Below, piece by piece: positions 28,366-34,563 of a DNA stretch of 64,000 nt. The stretch covers positions 124,001-188,000 of the forward strand of contig NZ_PVBQ01000002.1 in the NCBI RefSeq assembly GCF_002980525.1, written 5' to 3'. The translations under genes were made by a program, and so were the position numbers. The first letter of the stretch is position 1, and each line of letters begins with the position of its first letter. The notes under the pieces were generated by a model that searched no databases, was not told the DNA's origin, and was given only the letters and a program-made list of their open reading frames with translations. Origin of the DNA: Sphingobacterium haloxyli (GTDB lineage: Bacteria; Bacteroidota; Bacteroidia; Sphingobacteriales; Sphingobacteriaceae).

Positions 28366-28502
28366 GTTCTTTTTCCCGTAAAAAGAACCAAAACCCCGTC
28401 GCTGAAAAATTTTGAAAGGATGGGATAGTACTAAGGATGAAATTCTACATGTTTCAAAATTTTTGAGGCGACATTTAGCGTTAAGGAGGAATTGTGCAAA
28501 TT
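28366..28502. repeat. Structured interspersed repeat, copy A
   Basis: Three parts in order. First a hairpin GTTCTTTTT (28366-28374) / AAAAAGAAC (28380-28388) with a 5-base loop. Then a long-stemmed structure: left arm 28398-28417, right arm 28452-28472, made of a 5-bp GTCGC outer helix, a 2/3 internal loop and a 13-bp inner helix, enclosing a 34-base core (28418-28451). Then a tail with CGTTAA and GGAGGA. Copy B at 30951-31099 is the same element in reverse orientation. The hairpin may also terminate miaE. Confidence 0.85.
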
Positions 28503-28762
28503 CGTATATAAAAGTGATCAATATTGCTTTGCGATTATGCGGGTTAAATCGACATCGTATTGTTCTGCGTTGATTTTTACGAAGACTATTCCGTTAAAAA
28601 CAGCATATTGTCTGAGCGGAGCGAGTTTCATGCTGTTTAGGAATAGAGGAGAAAAAATAGCAGAACTATACAAGTCGTGATCTTTTGTTTCTTTTCCATC
28701 TAGGGAAAAGAAAAAGGAAATACTTCTTGATCTACATCAATACCCACCGCAAAAAACATCCC

Positions 28763-28770
28763 TATCTTTG
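28763..28770 (+). promoter_or_regulatory. Minus-7 box TATCTTTG of the luciferase-like monooxygenase gene
   Basis: An exact TAnnTTTG match 25 bases before ATG 28796, with a purine-rich GAAAGGAAAAAGG just before the ATG as a possible ribosome-binding site. It excludes the longer frame from 28685. Confidence 0.6.
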
Positions 28771-28795
28771 TTATAGATTAGAAAGGAAAAAGGCT

Positions 28796-29830
28796 ATGAT
28801 CGAATTAGGAATAGGTATGTTCGGGGATGTTCATATAGATCCCACAACAGGCAAAATGCAATCTGCGGCGCAACGTACGCAGGAGATTATCGAAGAAATC
28901 AAATTGATGGATGAAGTCGGTGTGGATTTCTTTGGGATGGGGGAACACCATCGTATAGATTACGCCGTTTCTTCTCCGGAAATTATATTGGCGGCAGCTG
29001 CTACGGTAACGAATAAGATCAAGTTAGGTAGCGCGGTTTCGGTTATCAGCTCGGCAGATCCCGTTAAGTTATTTCAGGATTTTTCGACGGTGGATCTGCT
29101 CTCGAATGGCCGAGCGGAGATCATGGCCGGTCGGGGATCCTTTATAGAGTCTTTCCCACTATTCGGGTATGACTTAAAGGACTATGCCGAACTTTTTGAG
29201 GAAAAGTTAGCGTTGTTGCTCCGACTTAATAAGCAGGATACAGTGACTTGGTCGGGTAAGTTTCGGAAGCCATTGGTAAACCAAGAAATTTTTCCACGAC
29301 CTGTCGAGGGTTCTCTGCCCATTTGGGTAGCTGTTGGAGGCACTACTTCTTCGGTAATTCGTGCAGGAAAATTAGGGCTGCCAGTTATGTTTGCGATTAT
29401 AGGTGGTGCAATTGATAACTTTAAACCTCTGTTTGAAGTGTACCGACAAGCGTGGGAAGATAACGGACATACTATGGATAACTTTCAAGTAGGCGTCCAT
29501 ATGCATGCATTTTTTGGCGAACAAGGGCAGGAAGTGGCGGACCAATATTATCCGCTCTATGCTGGACAGATGAATAGAATCGGTGCATCGAGAGGTTGGC
29601 CACCTTATCAACGCTCGCAATACGATTTCGGACGTTCTATTCATGGACATTTGGTGGTAGGGGACGTGAACCAGTCGGTAGAGAAGATATTACATGTTAT
29701 AGAGACGTTTGGCCTGACTCGTTTTTCCGCCCACACCGATGTGGGTAGTCCAAATCACAAAGATATGATGAAAGCAATTGAATTGTACGGTACGCAAATC
29801 ATTCCCAAAGTGAAGGCCGCGTTGAAATAA
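28796..29830 (+). CDS. LLM-class flavin-dependent monooxygenase (luciferase-like)
   Basis: 344 residues from ATG 28796. The N-terminus MIELGIGMFGD begins the first barrel strand, which with the promoter box fixes the start. Bacterial-luciferase fold marks: FGMGEHH (about 46-52), KLGSAVSVISSADPV (about 78-92), GRAEIMAGRG and AVGGTTSSVIRAGKLGLPV. FMN-dependent and cytosolic; the substrate is unknown. It is followed after 19 bases by rlmN, which has its own promoter box in the gap. Confidence 0.9.
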   Translation: MIELGIGMFGDVHIDPTTGKMQSAAQRTQEIIEEIKLMDEVGVDFFGMGEHHRIDYAVSSPEIILAAAATVTNKIKLGSAVSVISSADPVKLFQDFSTVDLLSNGRAEIMAGRGSFIESFPLFGYDLKDYAELFEEKLALLLRLNKQDTVTWSGKFRKPLVNQEIFPRPVEGSLPIWVAVGGTTSSVIRAGKLGLPVMFAIIGGAIDNFKPLFEVYRQAWEDNGHTMDNFQVGVHMHAFFGEQGQEVADQYYPLYAGQMNRIGASRGWPPYQRSQYDFGRSIHGHLVVGDVNQSVEKILHVIETFGLTRFSAHTDVGSPNHKDMMKAIELYGTQIIPKVKAALK

Positions 29831-29837
29831 ATTTCCT

Positions 29838-29845
29838 TATCTTTG
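29838..29845 (+). promoter_or_regulatory. Minus-7 box TATCTTTG in front of rlmN
   Basis: An exact TAnnTTTG match that ends only 4 bases before the GTG start at 29850. If functional, the transcript would begin at or within the first codons, so rlmN would be leaderless. Confidence 0.5.
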
Positions 29846-29849
29846 TAGC

Positions 29850-30908
29850 GTGGTACAGCAGCGTAAATTAATTGATATCAGAAGTTTAAGTTTATCTGAA
29901 TTGAAAGATAAACTAACCGCGATCGGTGAGCAGGGGTTCCGGGCGAAACAGGTATATGAGTGGCTATGGTCGAAATCCTGCACGGATTTCGACCAGATGA
30001 CGAATCTTAGCAAGGCGTTGCGTGAAACGCTGAAGGATAATTTCGAGATACGCGATGTTAAGGTCCGAGAATCACAAGTGAGCTCGGACAAGACGATCAA
30101 AAGCAGTTTTACGCTTTATGATGGAAATGTGATAGAAGGTGTTTTGATTCCAACCCCTGATCGAATGACAGCGTGCGTAAGCTCGCAGGTAGGTTGTAGC
30201 TTGACGTGTAAGTTTTGTGCGACGGGTTATATGGAGCGTAAACGGAACCTACAAGCCGACGAGATATACGATCAAGTAGTATTGATTGCCAAACAGGCTG
30301 AAGAAAAGTACAGTCAACCATTAACCAATATCGTCTACATGGGAATGGGTGAGCCTTTGTTAAATTACAGCGGTATGATGAAATCGGTCGAACGCATTAC
30401 GGCGCCTGATGGATTGAATATGGCAGCGAAACGCATCACAGTATCCACAGCGGGTATCGCCAAGATGATTAAGAAATTAGGAGATGATGAAGTGCGCTTT
30501 AATCTAGCCCTGTCGCTACACGCCGCAAACGACGAAAAGCGAAATCAGATTATGCCGATCAACGAGCAGAATTCCTTGAAGGCATTAGCAGACGCATTGA
30601 AATACTATTACGCAAAGACCAAGAATCCGGTCACATTCGAATATATTGTGTTCCATAATTTTAATGATGAATTGCAAGATGCAAAGGAGCTTGCCAGATT
30701 TTGTAAGCATGTACCTTGCAAGGTGAACATCATCGAATATAACCCCATTGCGTTAGCTGATTTTGTGAACGCAGATGCAGATAAGATTGATCAGTTTGCG
30801 GAGTACCTGCGTAGCCAGCATATTGTGACGAACGTCCGTCGGAGCCGGGGGAAAGACATCGATGCCGCTTGTGGCCAGCTTGCTATCAAAGAAGAAACCG
30901 TCGGTTAG
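29850..30908 (+). CDS. rlmN: 23S rRNA (adenine2503-C2)/tRNA A37 methyltransferase RlmN
   Basis: 352 residues. Radical SAM enzyme that methylates C2 of A2503 in 23S rRNA and A37 in some tRNAs. The iron-sulfur motif CxxxCxxC is Cys116, Cys120, Cys123. The two further cysteines of the mechanism are Cys109 (TACVSSQ) and Cys341 (DAACGQL). GMGEPLLNY (the SAM-binding GGEP-like motif) and the N-terminal helical domain are present, so the protein is complete. The start is GTG; the first in-frame ATG lies at codon 50 and is too late. Repeat copy B follows 43 bases after the stop. Confidence 0.96.
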   Translation: MVQQRKLIDIRSLSLSELKDKLTAIGEQGFRAKQVYEWLWSKSCTDFDQMTNLSKALRETLKDNFEIRDVKVRESQVSSDKTIKSSFTLYDGNVIEGVLIPTPDRMTACVSSQVGCSLTCKFCATGYMERKRNLQADEIYDQVVLIAKQAEEKYSQPLTNIVYMGMGEPLLNYSGMMKSVERITAPDGLNMAAKRITVSTAGIAKMIKKLGDDEVRFNLALSLHAANDEKRNQIMPINEQNSLKALADALKYYYAKTKNPVTFEYIVFHNFNDELQDAKELARFCKHVPCKVNIIEYNPIALADFVNADADKIDQFAEYLRSQHIVTNVRRSRGKDIDAACGQLAIKEETVG

Positions 30909-30950
30909 CAAATAGGAATAAGGGAACAAACAAAAGATAGAAAGCTACTA

Positions 30951-31099
30951 GTTTTATGTACTGTCCTCCTATTAACGTTTGGTGTCGCCTCCGGAACTTT
31001 GACATCTGTAGAAATTCATTCTTAGTACTACCCTTTCTGTCAAAGATCCGAAGCGACGATTTTTTTGGTACTTTTTTGAGGGAAAAAAGTACATAAAAC
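30951..31099. repeat. Structured interspersed repeat, copy B (reverse orientation to copy A)
   Basis: Bounded by a perfect 12-bp inverted repeat, GTTTTATGTACT (30951-30962) and AGTACATAAAAC (31088-31099). Inside lie the long stem (30984-31004 with 31038-31057) around the conserved core, and a hairpin GTACTTTTTT (31068-31077) / AAAAAAGTAC (31083-31092). Its reverse complement aligns with copy A along the whole length. Five of six differing positions in the inner stem are paired changes. The hairpin end lies next to the comF-family promoter. Confidence 0.85.
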
Positions 31100-31101
31100 C
31101 T

Positions 31102-31109
31102 TAGATTTG
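31102..31109 (+). promoter_or_regulatory. Minus-7 box TAGATTTG of the ComF-family gene
   Basis: An exact TAnnTTTG match 22 bases before ATG 31132. TTTG at 31075-31078, inside the repeat hairpin, is a possible minus-33 element with a long 23-base spacer. Confidence 0.5.
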
Positions 31110-31131
31110 TATACCACCAATTGTAAACAGT

Positions 31132-31824
31132 ATGCAACTAATATCGTATTGGGAAAGCTTTGTATCTATCTTATTCCCGCCATTGTGTGTTTCCTGTGAA
31201 AATGTACTGTTGTACCAAGAAGAATTTATGTGTACAACCTGTCGATTCCATTTACCGATCAATGATCATTATCTGTTCATGCAGAACGAATTAACGCAGC
31301 GTCTTTTGGGCAAAGCTCCGGTTAATACCGGTGCAGCTTACCTTTCATTTTCAAAATCTTCGTTAGTACAAGCTATAGTCCATAAGTTGAAATATCGTCA
31401 GGATTATCGTATCGGAACGTATTTTGGGAGATGCTTCGGCATGGATTTGTTTACTTCGCCATTCTATGCTGATATTGATGTGGTTGTCCCACTGCCACTC
31501 CATCAGAAGAAAAAGCGGATTCGCGGATATAATCAGAGCGAATATATTGCGCAAGGCGTTGCCGAAGCAATGTCATTGCCTTTAAACCAGTCAGATTTCG
31601 TACGCCTTGTAAATACAGAAACACAAACGAAGAAAAGCCGTTTAGAACGCCACGATAATGTCGAAGACGCTTTTACCTGCGTGAGACCTTCAGTCTTTGA
31701 AGGCAAGCATGTATTATTGGTTGACGATGTTTTCACAACTGGGGCCACCGTTGCTTCTGCTGTGCGAACGCTGACGGACCAGTGTACCTGTAAAGTTTCT
31801 GTCGCTGTCTTAGCGATAGCATGA
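31132..31824 (+). CDS. ComF family phosphoribosyltransferase-like protein
   Basis: 230 residues. The N-terminal zinc-ribbon part has two CxxC-type pairs (CVSC and CTTC). The C-terminal phosphoribosyltransferase domain has the PRPP motif VLLVDDVFTTGATV (about 193-206). VVVPLPLHQKKKRIRGYNQSE is the classic ComF stretch. Relatives take part in natural DNA uptake, but in Bacteroidota the role is not settled. Convergent with the VanZ gene. Confidence 0.92.
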   Translation: MQLISYWESFVSILFPPLCVSCENVLLYQEEFMCTTCRFHLPINDHYLFMQNELTQRLLGKAPVNTGAAYLSFSKSSLVQAIVHKLKYRQDYRIGTYFGRCFGMDLFTSPFYADIDVVVPLPLHQKKKRIRGYNQSEYIAQGVAEAMSLPLNQSDFVRLVNTETQTKKSRLERHDNVEDAFTCVRPSVFEGKHVLLVDDVFTTGATVASAVRTLTDQCTCKVSVAVLAIA

Positions 31825-31841
31825 ACCCATCTGATCGCTCA

Positions 31842-31869
31842 CGGAGATCAATCAAAATGCGGATCTCCG
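31842..31869. terminator. Short hairpin between convergent genes
   Basis: CGGAGATC (31842-31849) pairs with GATCTCCG (31862-31869) over a 12-base loop. It overlaps the 3' end of the VanZ gene and has no strong T-run, so it is a weak candidate. Confidence 0.4.
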
Positions 31870-32235
31870 ATAGAACAAAATATAGCTGAAAAGAGCCATT
31901 CCTATCCCAACGTAATCAGCAAAAATATCCCACCAATCCGCTTGGCGTCCTTCGGAAAAGAAATATTGAATAGCTTCTGTGCCGAAAGCGAAGATACTGG
32001 CAATAAGAAACGTAACGATGATCGCTTTTATTTTGCTAGGCCTGTTGAGTGGTTGCGCTATGGAGCCAAATAACAACAATGCCGTAAAAACGAAAAAAAA
32101 GCCACAATGTACCAATTTATCGAACCCTTCAAAAAATCCAACGCTTGGTATATCGTTTGAAGGTAATCCCATGAGGAGGAGCATAATTGCACCCCAAGCG
32201 ATCGCCCAGATATAGTTAAACAACTTTCTCAACAT
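31852..32235 (-). CDS. VanZ family membrane protein
   Basis: 127 residues with four hydrophobic segments. The pattern GFDKLVHCGFFFVFTALLLFG and the later FGTEAIQYFFSEGRQADWWD is the VanZ family signature (Lys-x-x-His in the second segment, GxxxExxQ and R-x-x-x-xxD-xxxN/D). VanZ of enterococci raises teicoplanin resistance; most relatives are of unknown role, and nothing here suggests a glycopeptide cluster. Monocistronic and divergent from the padR operon. Confidence 0.88.
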   Translation of the reverse strand: MLRKLFNYIWAIAWGAIMLLLMGLPSNDIPSVGFFEGFDKLVHCGFFFVFTALLLFGSIAQPLNRPSKIKAIIVTFLIASIFAFGTEAIQYFFSEGRQADWWDIFADYVGIGMALFSYILFYRRSAF

Positions 32236-32395
32236 GGGGGGTAAAAGTCGTATTAATTACGGAACTTTCAAAAAAAATCATATTAAATCGTGGTTAAGGC
32301 CGATACTTTATAAAAATACACAATCTCCTTTCTGCTTATACAAAAATTAATAATCTGAAAATCAGACATGTATACTTTTGTTTTCAGTTTTTATA

Positions 32396-32437
32396 GTACT
32401 ATGTATTGCATAGTACAATATAAAACCTATATCTTTG
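32396..32437 (+). promoter_or_regulatory. padR promoter with overlapping dyad operator
   Basis: The minus-7 box TATCTTTG (32430-32437) lies 7 bases before the padR ATG. The candidate minus-33 TTG (32406-32408) lies 21 bases upstream, inside a perfect dyad GTACTATG (32396-32403) / CATAGTAC (32409-32416). A repressor bound to the dyad would cover the minus-33 region, which suggests autoregulation by the PadR protein. Confidence 0.6.
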
Positions 32438-32444
32438 TCATGTT

Positions 32445-32780
32445 ATGATAGCAGAAAATACACAAACCCAAATGCGGAAGGGAATATTGGAATACTGTAT
32501 CCTTTCGATAATTTCCCGAGGGGAGATTTATGCTTCAGACATTATTGGAGAATTAAAAAAGGCCCAATTGCTGGTGGTGGAGGGCACATTGTATCCTTTG
32601 CTCACCCGTTTGAAGAACAATCAGTTACTGAGTTATACCTGGAAAGAGTCCACTTCCGGTCCCCCTCGTAAATATTATCAGGTTACAGCAGAGGGACGAG
32701 CGGTGTTGGCTAGGCTAGATGTAACATGGAAAGAACTTGTTTTCGCGGTGGAAACATCTTTACAGGGACGAAACGATTAA
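32445..32780 (+). CDS. PadR family transcriptional regulator
   Basis: 111 residues, a winged helix with the C-terminal dimerisation helix. Family marks: GILEYCILSIISRGEIYASDII (13-34), VEGTLYPLLTRLKNNQLL (about 45-62) and SGPPRKYYQVTAEG (about 71-84). PadR regulators usually repress their own operon and release it on binding a ligand or stress signal. The gene is followed after 31 bases by the PspC-domain gene, the common Bacteroidota pairing for envelope stress. The operator candidate is in the promoter. Confidence 0.93.
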   Translation: MIAENTQTQMRKGILEYCILSIISRGEIYASDIIGELKKAQLLVVEGTLYPLLTRLKNNQLLSYTWKESTSGPPRKYYQVTAEGRAVLARLDVTWKELVFAVETSLQGRND

Positions 32781-32811
32781 TAATACTCATCTACATATAT
32801 TAAACGGGGTT

Positions 32812-34560
32812 ATGAACAAGACAATTATTATAAATATCAACAGTATCGTCTTTCACATCGAGGAAGATGCCTACGACACGCTGCGGTCGTACATGATTGA
32901 CATAAAAAAACATTTTGGGAATACTGCTGAAAGCAAGGAAATTCTGGAGGACATTGAAAATCGGATTGCGGAAATGTTTAATGAGCGTATCCAGACAGGA
33001 CGTAAAGAGGTGATCAACCTAGACGATGTCCAGCAAGTCATTGAGCAAATGGGGCGCGTAAGCGATTTTGAAGAGAGCGAAGCCGTAACTGTAGAAGAGG
33101 GCTTCCGTGATGAACAACAGACGAGACAAGCGCCTCATGTAGAATATGTCGGTAAAAAACTGATGCGTGACCCGGACGACAAAATGCTCGGCGGGGTGTG
33201 TAGCGGTTTGGCACACTATTTTGGGATAGAACCCGTTTGGATTCGTATTTTATTGGTGCTTTTTGTCCTAATTGGTGGTTCCGGCATTTTAGCATACATT
33301 ATCTTATGGATTGTTATGCCCATCGCGGAAACCCGTGCTGATAAAATGGCTATGCGGGGGGAGGAGCCGAATTTACAGAATTTTAAAAAATCGTATGATG
33401 AAAAAGCTAAAGGTTTTTCAGAGACACTATCTGGAGCGGGCGAACGCGTTGGTTCTGGTGTCCGTACCGCAGGTAATCTCGTCAGTGGCTGTTTAGGCTT
33501 GATTGGTAAGATGATTGCGTGGATTATGCTCATCTTCGCGGGGCTAAACCTGCTAGGGTTGTTTATCTTTTATATGTTTAATATGATGAACTTCTTTGGT
33601 CTCGAAAATCCGATGTTTTTCCCGCCATTGAAAGGGTTGGCGACCAATGACGGCATTATTGCATTGACCTTTGGTTTCTTAGCGATTGCTATCCCTTTTT
33701 TCGCCCTGTTTTTTTGGCTTATACGAGTATTGTTTAAAACGGATAAAATCAACAGTTACCTCTCACTGACGATGTTTGCGGTATGGATTGTATCTATCGT
33801 TGCGATCGTCTACTATTGTATAGCTGCGTCCCAAGATTTCCGGGAAGAGAGTACAATTAATGTGCAAAAAAACATACAGCCACAAGAAATTTATTATTTC
33901 ACAGAGAAAGATATACGTGTTTTAGATGCTAGTGAGCAGGACTCTTTGAAATCGAAATTCAATATTCAGCTAGACGGACAGGATTTACGAAACTACCTGC
34001 ACCGTGATATCAGCATCTATTTTGAAAGCATCGATTCACTAAGCCAGCCTTATATACAATATAGTTATTCGGCGAAAGGGAAAACCTATCAATTGGCGTC
34101 GGAGCGAGCAGATAATATTGCTTATGAGGGCATCCAAGAAGACCAAACTATTTTGTTTCCAAGTCACTTTTTGTTAAAGAAAAATGCTTTAGATAGAGAT
34201 CAGCGAGTAAGAGTTGTTGTATATCTGCCTCAGGGAGCTAAGGTAGTGCTCCAACGGAACATAGAATCCAAAATTCGTGACATATCTTACTGGGAGTGTC
34301 AAAATAACTATCCTAACGGAGGTCAACAGAAATACACGGAGTGGACCATGTCAAGTACCGGATTGCTATGTGCGCAACTGCCGAAGCCTAAAAAAGAAGA
34401 GGAGCAGGAGGAAAAAGATGAGGTGGAATCCCGCAGAGAAGCTTCGCTAGATAATGTGGCGATAGAGAAGGATTCAGTTATCCACATTGATGGTTCTAAC
34501 GTGACAATTGAAGTAAAAGACAAAAACGTAAAAATAAATACCAAAAAAGAAGACAGCTAA
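32812..34560 (+). CDS. PspC domain membrane protein (envelope stress)
   Basis: 582 residues from ATG 32812; the longer frame overlaps padR. An N-terminal soluble helical domain (MNKTIIININSIVF, YDTLRSYMIDIKKHF, about 1-100) is followed by the PspC domain (about 117-175), with LMRDPDDKMLGGVCSGLAHYF and a hydrophobic helix ending LWIVMPI. Several more membrane helices follow (about 220-350), then a beta-rich periplasmic part and an acidic tail (EEEQEEKDEVESR). PspC relatives respond to membrane damage. It is 3 bases from the TonB-dependent receptor gene and so is cotranscribed with it. Confidence 0.9.
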   Translation: MNKTIIININSIVFHIEEDAYDTLRSYMIDIKKHFGNTAESKEILEDIENRIAEMFNERIQTGRKEVINLDDVQQVIEQMGRVSDFEESEAVTVEEGFRDEQQTRQAPHVEYVGKKLMRDPDDKMLGGVCSGLAHYFGIEPVWIRILLVLFVLIGGSGILAYIILWIVMPIAETRADKMAMRGEEPNLQNFKKSYDEKAKGFSETLSGAGERVGSGVRTAGNLVSGCLGLIGKMIAWIMLIFAGLNLLGLFIFYMFNMMNFFGLENPMFFPPLKGLATNDGIIALTFGFLAIAIPFFALFFWLIRVLFKTDKINSYLSLTMFAVWIVSIVAIVYYCIAASQDFREESTINVQKNIQPQEIYYFTEKDIRVLDASEQDSLKSKFNIQLDGQDLRNYLHRDISIYFESIDSLSQPYIQYSYSAKGKTYQLASERADNIAYEGIQEDQTILFPSHFLLKKNALDRDQRVRVVVYLPQGAKVVLQRNIESKIRDISYWECQNNYPNGGQQKYTEWTMSSTGLLCAQLPKPKKEEEQEEKDEVESRREASLDNVAIEKDSVIHIDGSNVTIEVKDKNVKINTKKEDS

Positions 34561-34563
34561 TTT

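Larger units (their letters stand above)
28357..28795. other. 439-base intergenic stretch after miaE
   Basis: It holds repeat copy A (28366-28502), a 37-codon minus-strand frame (28518-28631) of doubtful status, a 10-bp hairpin TTTCTTTTCC (28688-28697) / GGAAAAGAAA (28704-28713), and the minus-7 box of the next gene (28763-28770). No convincing protein gene was seen. Confidence 0.65.

Noticed and set aside
28492-28680. 62-codon plus-strand frame after miaE
   Set aside because: Its composition is unlike the neighbouring proteins, it starts inside the tail of repeat copy A, and it has no ribosome-binding or promoter context.
30951-31099. Insertion sequence or MITE with 12-bp terminal repeats
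   Set aside because: No transposase and no target-site duplication was visible, and copy A lacks matching terminal repeats. A structured repeat explains it better.
31852-32235. Glycopeptide resistance cluster suggested by VanZ
   Set aside because: No vanA/vanH/vanX-type gene is near; VanZ-like proteins are common and mostly uncharacterised.
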